Part shown: piece after piece, positions 44,087 to 59,000 of the stretch
Layout of the letters: each line of letters opens with the position of its first letter
How positions within the stretch are numbered: position 1 is the first letter of the stretch
Assembly (NCBI GenBank): GCA_965230415.1
Contig: CBDDKZ010000005.1
Location: 3,410,001-3,474,000, forward strand
Direction: 5' to 3'
Source of the DNA: CBDDKZ01 sp965230415
Lineage (GTDB): Bacteria; Bacteroidota; Bacteroidia; Cytophagales; JAAEPT01
Length of the DNA: 64,000 bases
Notes under the pieces: generated by a model
The model's input: only the letters and a program-made list of their open reading frames with translations
Told to the model about the DNA's origin: nothing
The model's database searches: none
Program-made: the position numbers and the translations under genes

Positions 44087-47000
44087 ATGAAAAGATTTAA
44101 TTTTGCCATTTTATTAACTTTTTTTGCATTTATTCTCATAAGCTACACAAATGTTTATGGGCAGCGGTGTCCAATTCCCAACACAGAAACTGTAATTGAT
44201 GGAGGATTCGAAACAGGTAGTGGTCTACACAGTTTTGGTCCACATACTTTACACACGGGTACGTGTAATCCGGGATGTGTAAGCGGAGGCACCATGTGTT
44301 CTTGTCCGGGTACATATTTAATAGGAAGCGATGTCGATGATTTTAATGAATTTCTGGATGGTGCAAGTGGTCCTAATTCAACACTTCCCGGTGTAACTAT
44401 TGAACCGCATAGCGGAACACAGATGTTGATGATTGATGGCGTCACCAGTACAGGGCAGGTAGCTTGGCAACAAACCGTAACCGTAACTGCTAATACACAA
44501 TATTATTTTTCAGCTTGGATGGCATCTATTCAAAACCTGGAAAGAACTACCTTGAAATTTCAAATTCAACAAACAATAGCTCCTTTTGCTATTATAGATT
44601 TAGTCAGTTTTCAGGCGGAAACAGTTGAAAACGGATGGAATCAATATTTTGACAACTATACTACTGCCGCAGGTGAAACCTCGGTTATTATACGCCTCGT
44701 TGTTGATAATCCAGGTGGTTTGGGTGCAAGTGGAAACGATTATGCTCTTGATGATATCTCATTTACAACCGCATGTGATTTTTTGAATTTAGCTCCAGAC
44801 CCATCTTTACCAGATACAGTCTCACTTTGTGGAGTAAGTAGTGTTGATATCAGCTCTGGAATTATTACGCATGCAGATCATACTTTTACCTGGTTTCAGA
44901 ATGGAACTGATATAACTGGAGGTTCAGGCGGTATAATCGATCTTGATTCAGCACTTTCCAACATTACAACACCCGGAACATATACTATGTGTATCGATTC
45001 TGCGGGATGTGTTAAAGAGGATAGTACGATTGTATTGGATGACCTTTATATTGATTTGGGCCCCAGTACAGTGCTTTGTGACCCAGCTTCTACCGAACTT
45101 TCTATTGATATAAACTCACCAGGGGCATATGATATTAATTGGTACCTTGATGGTGTCGAACTTACTTTTAACGAAGGTAATACTACGCTTACGGCAAATC
45201 AAGCAGGTACTTACAGTGTCTCGGTGGTTGATACGGGAGCAGTGATTGTCTGTTCCGATACGGATAATGTAGTGATTACAACTACTTTACCAGGGACAGC
45301 AGCTGATCAATCCTTTTGCTTACCAGAAACAGTTACTTTTACTGCAGTATCTAATGGAGGGTCTCCTTCTTTCGTTTGGTATGATCAGGCTACCGGTGGT
45401 TCGATTTTAGACACAGGGTTTACCTTCACGACAAATCCTACGGCTACAACAACTTATTACCTGGACGATACAAGTAGTACTTCTGTTTCGAATAACGCAG
45501 GACCTACAGTCAGCGATTTTGTCGGTAATGGAGGGACAACTGAACGTGAAAATGAAATAACCATTCAGGTTGCCAGGGACATGACCTTGGATGAGTTTGT
45601 GTTAAAACTTACAGGAGCTTCGACCAATATTACAGTGGAGTTATTAGATGCCACTGGTACAACTGTTTTACAATCTGTAAACTTCACTGGAGCTTCTGGT
45701 GATTATACAGCAACAGGGTTGGGCTTTAATTTGACCGGAGGTGTAAATTACCAACTAAATGTGACACCAGATAACACCCATATTAGGGAAAATACAGCTA
45801 ACGGCTATGTAAATCAAGGAGATGTTTTTGGTGATCTTACCATAGTAACCTGGAATAATCATACTAACTGGTATCCTACCTATTATGATTTTATTTTAGT
45901 TGAGAACATCGCAAACCCTTGTGCGCGTGTACCTGTTACTGCATACCTTGACTGTCCCGATTGTACCGAACCAACTGCCACGCTTGCTGATTTGGAAGTT
46001 TGTAATCCGAATGCACCTGTGTTGACCGTTACGACAACTAATGCCCCTTCAGGACATTTATATACTTGGTATGATGCTGCTCAGGATACGGTAGTTGCAG
46101 GTCCAACTGCTGATTTGGACTCTTTGGTTTTACCAACCGATACTTCAGGTTCTTTTTATGTGGTAGTTGCTGATCCACTGGGGCCTAATTATTATGTGTG
46201 TTTGGATTCTTCTAATACTGCAACTGTGACATCACATGACCCTCCAAGTGTTGTTGCTACTGGTACGGATTTATCTTGCCGCGATGCAGGTGATGGATCC
46301 ATTGATGCTACAACTTCAGATGGTACCCCAGGCTATACTTTTTCATGGGATTCGGGACAGAATACCGAAGACATAAGCGGACTGGATACTGGTACTTATG
46401 TTTTAACAGTAACTGACTCTGAAACTTGTCAGGATTCTGTTACGGTGACAATTTCGGAGCCGGATTCTGTCATTATAGCAGTAAGCATTGTAGAACCAAC
46501 GTGTGCTTTGGGTGACGGCCAGATCAACATCAGTGGTTTAACTGATGGATTTAACTACAATGTGACTTACACACACAGTGTAGATGGAGCGGTAGGTCCC
46601 TTAAGCTTAAGCTCAACCGGTGGCGTGATTAACATAGGAAGTCTTAACGCAGGAAATATCACCAACATCCAGGTAGATAGTTTGGGTTGCAACAGCAACA
46701 CAGTAGATGTGACATTGACCAATCCGACGGATCCTACAATAGCAGTAAGCATTGTAGAACCAACGTGTGCCTTGGGTGACGGCCAAATCAACATCAGTGG
46801 TTTAACTGACGGATTTAATTATGATGTGACTTACACACACAGTGTAGATGGAGCGGTAGGTCCCTTAAGCTTAAGCTCAACCGGTGGCGTGATTAACATA
46901 GGAAGTCTTAACGCAGGAAATATCACCAACATCCAGGTAGATAGTTTGGGCTGTAACAGCAACACAGTAGATGTGACATTGACTAACCCAACTGATCCTA

Positions 47001-50000
47001 CAATAGCAGTAAGCATAGTAGAGCCAACGTGTGCTTTGGGCGACGGCCAGATCAACATCAGTGGTTTGACTGACGGATTTAACTACGATGTGACTTACAC
47101 ACACAGTGTAGATGGAGCGGTAGGTCCCTTAAGCTTAAGCTCAACCGGAGGTGTGATTAACATAGGAAGTCTTAACGCAGGAAATATCACCAACATCCAG
47201 GTAGATAGTTTGGGCTGTAACAGCAACACAGTAGATGTGACATTGACTAACCCAACTGATCCTACAATAGCAGTAAGCATAGTAGAGCCAACGTGTGCTT
47301 TGGGCGACGGCCAAATCAACATCAGTGGTTTAACTGACGGATTTAATTATGATGTGACTTACACACACAGTGTAGATGGAGCGGTAGGTCCCTTAAGCTT
47401 AAGCTCAACCGGAGGTGTGATTAACATAGGTAGCTTGAATGCGGGTAACATCACCAATATCCAGGTAGATAGCCTGGGCTGTAACAGCAACACAGTAGAT
47501 GTGACATTGACTAACCCAACTGATCCTGTCATTGCAGTAAGCATAGTAGAGCCAACGTGTGCTTTGGGCGACGGCCAGATCAACATCAGTGGTTTGACTG
47601 ACGGATTTAACTATGATGTGACTTACACACACAGTGTAGATGGAGCGGTAGGTCCCTTAAGCTTAAGCTCAACCGGAGGTGTGATTAACATAGGTAGCTT
47701 GAATGCGGGTAACATCACCAATATCCAGGTAGATAGTTTGGGTTGTAACAGCAACACAGTAGATGTGACATTGACTAATCCAACGGATCCTACAATAGCA
47801 GTAAGCATTGTAGAGCCAACGTGTGCCTTGGGTGACGGCCAGATCAACATCAGTGGTTTAACTGACGGATTTAATTATGATGTGACTTACACGCACAGTG
47901 TAGATGGAGCGGTAGGTCCCTTAAGCTTAAGCTCAACCGGAGGTGTGATTAACATAGGAAGTCTTAACGCAGGAAATATCACCAATATCCAGGTAGATAG
48001 CCTGGGCTGTAACAGCAACACAGTAGATGTGACATTGACTAACCCAACTGACCCTACAATAGCAGTAAGCATTGTAGAACCAACGTGTGCTTTGGGCGAC
48101 GGCCAGATCAACATCAGTGGTTTGACTGACGGATTTAATTATGATGTGACTTACACGCACAGTGTAGATGGAGCGGTAGGTCCCTTAAGCTTAAGCTCAA
48201 CCGGAGGTGTGATTAACATAGGAAGTCTTAACGCAGGAAATATCACCAATATCCAGGTGGATAGCCTGGGCTGTAACAGCAACACAGTAGATGTGACATT
48301 GACTAACCCAACTGACCCTACAATAGCAGTAAGCATTGTAGAGCCAACGTGTGCTTTGGGTGACGGCCAGATCAACATCAGTGGTTTAACTGACGGATTT
48401 AATTATGATGTGACGTACACACACAGTGTAGATGGAGCGGTAGGTCCCTTAAGCTTAAGCTCAACCGGAGGTGTGATTAACATAGGAAGTCTTAACGCAG
48501 GAAATATCACCAATATCCAGGTAGATAGCCTGGGCTGTAACAGCAACACAGTAGATGTGACATTGACTAACCCAACTGATCCTACAATAGCAGTAAGCAT
48601 AGTAGAGCCAACGTGTGCTTTGGGCGACGGCCAGATCAACATCAGTGGTTTGACTGACGGATTTAACTACGATGTGACTTACACACACAGTGTAGATGGA
48701 GCGGTAGGTCCCTTAAGCTTAAGCTCAACCGGTGGAGTGATTAACATAGGAAGTCTTAACGCAGGAAATATCACCAACATCCAGGTAGATAGTTTGGGCT
48801 GTAACAGCAACACAGTAGATGTGACATTGACTAACCCAACTGATCCTACAATAGCAGTAAGCATAGTAGAGCCAACGTGTGCTTTGGGCGACGGCCAGAT
48901 CAATATCAGTGGTTTGACTGATGGATTTAATTATAATGTGACTTACACACACAGTGTAGATGGAGCGGTAGGTCCCTTAAGCTTAAGCTCAACCGGAGGT
49001 GTGATTAACATAGGTAGCTTGAATGCGGGTAACATCACCAATATCCAGGTAGATAGCCTGGGCTGTAACAGCAACACAGTAGATGTGACATTGACTAACC
49101 CAACTGACCCTACAATAGCAGTAAGCATCGTAGAACCAACGTGTGCTTTGGGTGACGGCCAGATCAACATCAGTGGTTTGACTGACGGATTTAACTACGA
49201 TGTGACTTACACGCACAGTGTAGATGGAGCGGTAGGTCCCTTAAGCTTAAGCTCAACCGGAGGTGTGATTAACATAGGAAGTCTTAACGCAGGAAATATC
49301 ACCAATATCCAGGTAGATAGCCTGGGCTGTAACAGCAACACAGTAGATGTGACATTGACTAACCCAACTGACCCTACAATAGCAGTAAGCATTGTAGAGC
49401 CAACGTGTGCTTTGGGCGACGGCCAGATCAACATCAGTGGTTTGACTGACGGATTTAACTATGATGTGACTTACACACACAGTGTAGATGGAGCGGTAGG
49501 TCCCTTAAGCTTAAGCTCAACCGGCGGCGTGATTAACATAGGAAGTCTTAACGCAGGAAATATCACCAACATCCAGGTAGATAGCCTGGGCTGTAACAGC
49601 AACACAGTAGATGTGACATTGACTAATCCGACGGATCCTACAATAGCAGTAAGCATAGTAGAGCCAACGTGTGCTTTGGGTGACGGCCAGATCAACATCA
49701 GTGGTTTGACTGACGGATTTAACTACGATGTGACTTACACGCACAGTGTAGATGGAGCGGTAGGTCCCTTAAGCTTAAGCTCAACCGGAGGTGTGATTAA
49801 CATAGGAAGTCTTAACGCAGGAAATATCACCAATATCCAGGTAGATAGCCTGGGCTGTAACAGCAACACAGTAGATGTGACATTGACTAACCCAACTGAC
49901 CCTACAATAGCAGTAAGCATTGTAGAGCCAACGTGTGCTTTGGGCGACGGCCAGATCAACATCAGTGGTTTGACTGACGGATTTAACTATGATGTGACTT

Positions 50001-53000
50001 ACACACACAGTGTAGATGGAGCGGTAGGTCCCTTAAGCTTAAGCTCAACCGGCGGCGTGATTAACATAGGAAGTCTTAACGCAGGAAATATCACCAACAT
50101 CCAGGTAGATAGCCTGGGCTGTAACAGCAACACAGTAGATGTGACATTGACTAACCCAACTGACCCTACAATAGCAGTAAGCATAGTAGAGCCAACGTGT
50201 GCTTTGGGCGACGGCCAGATCAACATCAGTGGTTTGACTGACGGATTTAACTATGATGTGACTTACACACACAGTGTAGATGGAGCGGTAGGTCCCTTAA
50301 GCTTAAGCTCAACCGGAGGTGTGATTAACATAGGTAGCTTGAATGCGGGTAACATCACCAATATCCAGGTAGATAGTTTGGGCTGTAACAGCAACACAGT
50401 AGATGTGACATTGACTAACCCAACTGATCCTACAATAGCAGTAAGCATAGTAGAGCCAACGTGTGCTTTGGGTGACGGCCAGATCAACATCAGTGGTTTG
50501 ACTGACGGATTTAACTACGATGTGACTTACACGCACAGTGTAGATGGAGCGGTAGGTCCCTTAAGCTTAAGCTCAACCGGAGGTGTGATTAACATAGGAA
50601 GTCTTAACGCAGGAAATATCACCAATATCCAGGTAGATAGCCTGGGCTGTAACAGCAACACAGTAGATGTGACATTGACTAACCCAACTGACCCTACAAT
50701 AGCAGTAAGCATTGTAGAGCCAACGTGTGCTTTGGGTGACGGCCAGATCAACATCAGTGGTTTAACTGACGGATTTAATTATGATGTGACTTACACACAC
50801 AGTGTAGATGGAGCGGTAGGTCCCTTAAGCTTAAGCTCAACCGGAGGTGTGATTAACATAGGAAGTCTTAACGCAGGAAATATCACCAATATCCAGGTAG
50901 ATAGCCTGGGCTGTAACAGCAACACAGTAGATGTGACATTGACTAACCCAACTGATCCTACAATAGCAGTAAGCATAGTAGAGCCAACGTGTGCTTTGGG
51001 CGACGGCCAGATCAACATCAGTGGTTTGACTGACGGATTTAACTACGATGTGACTTACACACACAGTGTAGATGGAGCGGTAGGTCCCTTAAGCTTAAGC
51101 TCAACCGGAGGTGTGATTAACATAGGAAGTCTTAACGCAGGAAATATCACCAATATCCAGGTAGATAGCCTGGGCTGTAACAGCAACACAGTAGATGTGA
51201 CATTGACTAACCCAACTGATCCTACAATAGCAGTAAGCATAGTAGAGCCAACGTGTGCTTTGGGCGACGGCCAGATCAACATCAGTGGTTTGACTGACGG
51301 ATTTAACTACGATGTGACTTACACACACAGTGTAGATGGAGCGGTAGGTCCCTTAAGCTTAAGCTCAACCGGAGGTGTGATTAACATAGGAAGTCTTAAC
51401 GCAGGAAATATCACCAACATCCAGGTAGATAGTTTGGGCTGTAACAGCAACACAGTAGATGTGACATTGACTAACCCAACTGATCCTACAATAGCAGTAA
51501 GCATAGTAGAGCCAACGTGTGCTTTGGGTGACGGCCAGATCAACATCAGTGGTTTGACTGATGGATTTAATTATGATGTGACTTACACGCACAGTGTAGA
51601 TGGAGCGGTAGGCCCCTTAAGCTTAAGCTCAACCGGTGGTGTGATTAACATAGGTAGCTTGAATGCGGGTAACATCACCAATATCCAGGTAGATAGCCTG
51701 GGTTGTAACAGCAACACAGTAGATGTGACATTGACTAACCCAACTGACCCTACAATAGCAGTAAGCATAGTAGAGCCAACGTGTGCTTTGGGTGACGGCC
51801 AGATCAATATCAGTGGTTTGACTGATGGATTTAATTATAATGTGACTTACACACACAGTGTAGATGGAGCGGTAGGTCCCTTAAGCTTAAGCTCAACCGG
51901 AGGTGTGATTAACATAGGTAGCTTGAATGCGGGTAACATCACCAATATCCAGGTAGATAGCCTGGGCTGTAACAGCAACACAGTAGATGTGACATTGACT
52001 AATCCGACGGATCCTACAATAGCAGTAAGCATCGTAGAACCAACGTGTGCTTTGGGTGACGGCCAGATCAACATCAGTGGTTTGACTGACGGATTTAACT
52101 ACGATGTGACTTACACGCACAGTGTAGATGGAGCGGTAGGTCCCTTAAGCTTAAGCTCAACCGGAGGTGTGATTAACATAGGAAGTCTTAACGCAGGAAA
52201 TATCACCAATATCCAGGTAGATAGTTTGGGTTGTAACAGCAACACAGTAGATGTGACATTGACTAACCCAACTGATCCTGTCATTGCAGTAAGCATAGTA
52301 GAACCAACGTGTGCTTTGGGTGACGGCCAAATCAACATCAGTGGTTTAACTGACGGATTTAATTATGATGTGACTTACACACACAGTGTAGATGGAGCGG
52401 TAGGTCCCTTAAGCTTAAGCTCAACCGGAGGTGTGATTAACATAGGAAGTCTTAACGCAGGAAATATCACCAATATCCAGGTGGATAGCCTGGGCTGTAA
52501 CAGCAACACAGTAGATGTGACATTGACTAACCCAACTGACCCTACAATAGCAGTAAGCATTGTAGAACCAACGTGTGCTTTGGGCGACGGCCAAATCAAC
52601 ATCAGTGGTTTAACTGACGGATTTAATTATGATGTGACTTACACACACAGTGTAGATGGAGCGGTAGGCCCCTTAAGCTTAAGCTCAACCGGAGGCGTGA
52701 TTAACATAGGAAGTCTTAACGCAGGAAATATCACCAACATCCAGGTGGATAGCCTGGGCTGTAACAGCAACACAGTAGATGTGACATTGACTAACCCAAC
52801 TGACCCTACAATAGCAGTAAGCATAGTAGAGCCAACGTGTGCTTTGGGCGACGGCCAGATCAACATCAGTGGTTTGACTGATGGATTTAATTATGATGTG
52901 ACTTACACGCACAGTGTAGATGGTGCGGTAGGTCCCTTAAGCTTAAGCTCAACCGGTGGCGTGATTAACATAGGTAGCTTGAATGCGGGTAACATCACCA

Positions 53001-56000
53001 ATATCCAGGTGGATAGCCTGGGCTGTAACAGCAACACAGTAGATGTGACATTGACTAACCCAACTGATCCTGTCATTGCAGTAAGCATAGTAGAGCCAAC
53101 GTGTGCTTTGGGTGACGGCCAGATCAACATCAGTGGTTTAACTGACGGATTTAACTATGATGTGACTTACACGCACAGTGTAGATGGAGCGGTAGGTCCC
53201 TTAAGCTTAAGCTCAACCGGTGGAGTGATTAACATAGGAAGTCTTAACGCAGGAAATATCACCAATATCCAGGTAGATAGCCTGGGTTGTAACAGCAACA
53301 CAGTAGATGTGACATTGACTAATCCGACACCACCAACTATAACAACATCGATAATCGAACCTACATGTGTAGGTGGAGATGGTGTTTTGATTATAGATGG
53401 TCTTACGGATGGTTTTAACTATGATATAACATATAATGATGGGGCTGTTCAAAATATCACCAGGTCGAGTACAAACGATACGGTTCAAATTCTTGGCTTT
53501 GGTGCAGGTACAGTCACAGCTATTCAGGTAGATAGTTTAGGCTGTGTAAGTAATGTAGAATCAGAAACGTTTACAAATCCGACACCAAATAATGGAGGTA
53601 CGGCTTCGGTTACAACTCCAATTTGTGATGGTGATAACGCTACGTTGACATTGGTGGGCCATACAGGGACAATTCAGTGGCAAGATAGCAGTTTAGCTGC
53701 TAATTGGACAGATATCGCTGGGGCAACAACTACTCCTTTTGTTATTACAACACCTTTGCTGGCTAATTCACCTATCAGTTACAGGGCTATTGTAACTGAT
53801 GGAATTTGCGTTGATACATCCGTAGTAACAGTGCTTACAATAAATCCGAATCTAACTCCTAACGTGACGTTGAGTGTAGGTGCTAATCCGATTTGCGCAG
53901 GCGAAACGGCGAATTTTTCGGTAACAGATTCTACTAACGGTGGAACAGACCCTACCTTCCAGTGGTTGGTGAATGGTGTCGTAGTAGCGGGCGATCAAAA
54001 CACCTATAGTGATGCAACACTTTCTGATCAGGATACTGTTGTGGTCATTATGACCTCTAACGAAACTTGTTTAACGACTGCAACGGATTCAGATACAATA
54101 ATAATGAATGTATCGGGAGTGGTAGACCCAACTGTTACTATTAATGTTGATAATAACCCGATATGTGATGGGGATTTAGCTCAATTGTTTGTAACGGATA
54201 GTACCGGAGGAGGAACAGATCCAAGCTTCCAATGGTATGTTAACAGCGTTGCTGTTGGAATTGACAGTTCAGGATATTCGAGTTCATTATTTAGCGATGG
54301 AGATGTAGTAGTAGTAGTGATGACAACTAATTCTGCATGTGCATCGGCACCTTCGGATTCTGATACTATTGTTATGAATGTTAATCCTTTGATTACACCA
54401 AATGTAGACCTGACGGGCGATACAGTTATTTGTGACGGAGCTACGGCCAACTTCAGTGTAACCGATTCTACGGATGCGGGTAGCGATCCAACTTTCCAGT
54501 GGTTAGTAAACGGCGTAGTAGTAGCCGGTGACCAAAATACCTATAGCGATGCTACTTTATCAGATGGCGACACAGTAATGGTGGTGATTACATCGAACGA
54601 AACCTGTCCGTTCCCTACTACCGATACTGCTTATATTACGATGGATGTTACTCCATTGGTAGCGCCAAATGTAGCGATGACGGGCGATACAGTTATTTGT
54701 GACGGAGCTACGGCCAACTTCAGTGTAACTGATTCCACAGATGCGGGTAGCGATCCGAGCTTCCAGTGGTTAGTAAACGGCGTAGTAGTAGCCGGTGACC
54801 AAAATACTTACAGTGATGCGACCTTATCAGATGGCGATACGGTGATGGTGGTGATCACTTCGAATGAAACTTGTCCTTTCCCAACAACAGACACCGCTTT
54901 TGTAACCATAGATGTGACGCCATTGGTAGCTCCAAATGTAGACCTGACGGGCGATACGGTAATTTGTGACGGAGCAACCGCAAACTTCAGTGTGATCGAT
55001 TCTACGGATGCGGGTAGCGACCCAAGTTTCCAATGGTTGGTAAACGGGGTAGTGGTAGCCGGTGACCAAAATACTTACAGTGATGCGACCTTATCAGACG
55101 GCGATACGGTAATGGTGGTAATCACTTCGAACGAGACTTGTCCGTCACCAACAACCGACACCGCTTTTGTAACCATAGATGTGACGCCATTGGTAGCTCC
55201 AAATGTAGACCTGACGGGCGATACGGTAATTTGTGCCGGAGCAACCGCAAACTTCAGTGTAACCGATTCTACGGATGCGGGTAGCGACCCAAGTTTCCAA
55301 TGGTTGGTAAACGGGGTAGTGGTAGCCGGTGACCAAAATACTTACAGTGATGCGACCTTATCAGACGGCGATACGGTAATGGTGGTAATCACTTCGAACG
55401 AGACTTGTCCGTCACCAACAACAGACACTGCCTTCGTAACAATGGATGTAAATCCATTAGTAGCACCAAATGTGGACATGACTGGTGATACGGTTATTTG
55501 TGCAGGAACTACAGCGAACTTCAGCGTGACCGATTCTACGGACGCGGGTAGCGACCCAAGCTTCCAGTGGTTAGTAAATGGTGTGGTAGTAGCCGGTGAT
55601 CAAAATACCTACAGTGATGCGACCTTATCAGATGGCGACACAGTAATGGTGGTGATTACTTCCAATGAAACTTGTCCGTCACCAACAACAGACACTGCCT
55701 TCGTAACAATGGATGTAAATCCATTGGTAACGCCAAATGTGGACATGACTGGTGATACGGTAATTTGCGCCGGGACAACAGCGAACTTCAGTGTGACTGA
55801 TTCCACGGATGCGGGTAGTGATCCAAGCTTCCAGTGGTTAGTAAACGGGGTGGTGGTAGCTGGTGACCAAAATACCTACAATGATGCGACCTTATCAGAT
55901 GGCGATACGGTGATGGTAGTGATCACTTCGAATGAAACTTGTCCGTTCCCAACAACAGACACTGCTTTTGTAACCATGGATGTGACGCCATTGGTAGCAC

Positions 56001-59000
56001 CAAATGTAGCCATGACAGGCGATACGGTTATTTGCGCCGGAACTACAGCGAACTTCAGCGTGACCGATTCTACAGATGCGGGTAGCGATCCAAGTTTCCA
56101 GTGGTTGGTAAATGGTGTGGTAGTAGCTGGTGACCAAAATACCTACAGCGATGCGACTTTAGCAGATGGCGATACAGTAATGGTAGTAATTACTTCCAAT
56201 GAGACTTGTCCGTTCCCAACAACAGACACTGCTTTTGTGACCATGGATGTGACGCCATTGGTAGCACCAAATGTAGACCTGACGGGCGATACGGTAATTT
56301 GTGACGGAGCTACAGCGAACTTCAGTGTAACTGATTCTACGGATGCGGGTAGCGATCCAACTTTCCAGTGGTTAGTAAATGGCGTAGTGGTAGCCGGTGA
56401 TCAAAATACCTACAGTGATGCGACCTTATCAGATGGCGACACGGTGATGGTGGTAATTACCTCGAACGAGACTTGTCCGTCACCAACAACAGACACTGCC
56501 TATGTAACAATGGATGTAAATCCGAATTTGACACCAAATGTAACAGTAGTAGCGAGCTCTAATCCAATTTGCGCAGGTGAGAACGTGATCTTCACGGTGA
56601 CAGACTCTACCAACGGAGGAACAGACCCGACTTTCCAGTGGTTGGTAAATGGCGTAGTGGTAGCAGGCGATCAGAATACCTTTAGCTCAACAACAATGTC
56701 CAATGGTGATACAGTAGTAGTTATCATGACTTCTAATGAGACATGTTTAACACGGGCGACAGATTCAGATACGATTATCATGAATGTAACGGGGGTTGTT
56801 GATCCGACCGTAGCAATTGATGTAGACAATAACCCAATCTGTGCGGGAGACCTTGCTCAGCTGTTTGTCACTGACAGTACAGGCGGAGGAACAGATCCTA
56901 CCTTCCAGTGGTACGTGAATAGTGTGGCAGTAGGTATTGATAGCTCAGGTTATTCAAGTACAACATTTAGTGATGGCGATGTGGTAGTAGTGGTGATGAC
57001 TACGAACTCTACTTGTGCATCTGCACCAACAGATTCAGATACCGTAGTGATGAATGTGAATCCACTCACTATTCCAAATGTGGATATGACAGGAGATACA
57101 GTTATTTGTGCCGGAACAACAGCGAACTTCAGTGTAACCGATTCTACGGATGCGGGTAGCGACCCAAGTTTCCAGTGGTTGGTAAATGGTGTGGTAGTAG
57201 CTGGTGACCAAAATACCTATAGCGATGCTACCTTATCAGATGGCGACACGGTGATGGTAGTAATTACTTCGAACGATGCCTGTCCGGTACCAACAACAGA
57301 TACCGCTTTTGTGACCATGGATGTGAATCCACTCACTATTCCAAATGTGGATATGACAGGAGATACGGTTATTTGTGATGGAGCAACAGCGAACTTCAGT
57401 GTAACCGATTCTACGGATGCGGGTAGCGATCCAAGTTTCCAGTGGTTGGTAAATGGTGTGGTAGTAGCCGGTGACCAAAATACCTATAGCGATGCTACTT
57501 TATCAGATGGCGACACGGTGATGGTGGTGATTACTTCGAACGATGCCTGTCCGGTACCAACAACAGACACTGCTTATGTGACGATGGATGTAAATCCATT
57601 GGTAGCACCAAATGTGGACATGACAGGCGATACGGTTATTTGCGCCGGAACAACAGCGAACTTCAGCGTGACCGATTCTACGGATGCGGGTAGCGACCCA
57701 AGTTTCCAATGGTTGGTAAATGGCGTAGTGGTAGCCGGTGACCAAAATACCTACAGTGATGCGACTTTGGCAGATGGCGATACGGTGATGGTGGTGATCA
57801 CTTCCAATGAAACTTGTCCGTCACCAACAACAGACACTGCCTTCGTAACAATGGATGTAAATCCATTAGTAGCACCAAATGTAGCCATGACTGGTGATAC
57901 GGTTATTTGCGCCGGAGCAACAGCGAACTTCAGTGTAACCGATTCTACGGATGCGGGTAGCGACCCAAGTTTCCAGTGGTTGGTAAATGGTGTGGTAGTA
58001 GCTGGTGACCAAAATACCTATAGCGATGCTATCTTATCAGATGGCGACACGGTGATGGTAGTAATTACTTCGAACGATGCCTGTCCGTTACCAACAACAG
58101 ACACTGCTTATGTGACGATGGATGTAAATCCATTGGTAGCACCAAATGTGGACATGACTGGTGATACGGTAATTTGCGCCGGAACAACAGCGAACTTCAG
58201 TGTGACTGATTCCACGGATGCGGGTAGTGATCCGAGCTTCCAGTGGTTAGTAAACGGCGTAGTAGTAGCTGGTGACCAAAATACTTACAGTGATGCGACC
58301 TTATCAGATGGCGATACGGTGATGGTAGTGATCACTTCGAATGAAACTTGTCCGTTCCCAACAACAGACACTGCTTTTGTAACCATGGATGTGACGCCAT
58401 TGGTAGCACCAAATGTAGAGCTGACAGGCGATACGGTTATTTGCGCCGGAACTACAGCGAACTTCAGCGTGACCGATTCTACGGATGCGGGTAGCGATCC
58501 AAGTTTCCAGTGGTTGGTAAACGGTGTCGTAGTAGCTGGTGACCAAAATACCTACAGTGATGCTACTTTATCAGATGGCGACACAGTAATGGTAGTAATT
58601 ACTTCCAATGAAACTTGTCCTTCGCCAACAACAGACACCGCTTTTGTGACCATGGATGTTACGCCATTAGTGGCCCCAAATGTAGACCTGACGGGAGATA
58701 CAGTTATTTGTGACGGAGCTACAGCGAACTTCAGTGTAACTGATTCTACGGATGCGGGTAGCGATCCAAGTTTCCAGTGGTTAGTAAATGGCGTAGTGGT
58801 AGCCGGTGATCAAAATACCTACAGTGATGCGACCTTATCAGATGGCGACACGGTGATGGTGGTAATTACCTCGAACGAGACTTGTCCGTCACCAACAACA
58901 GACACTGCCTATGTAACAATGGATGTAAATCCGAATTTGACACCAAATGTAACAGTAGTAGCGAGCTCTAATCCAATTTGCGCAGGTGAGAACGTGATCT

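Noticed and set aside
46567..53488. About 40 repeated antisense frames of about 75 codons across array 1
   Set aside because: They recur with the 264-bp period in the two other phases only because the coding repeat is copied. They lack any signal for expression and are shadows of the adhesin frame.
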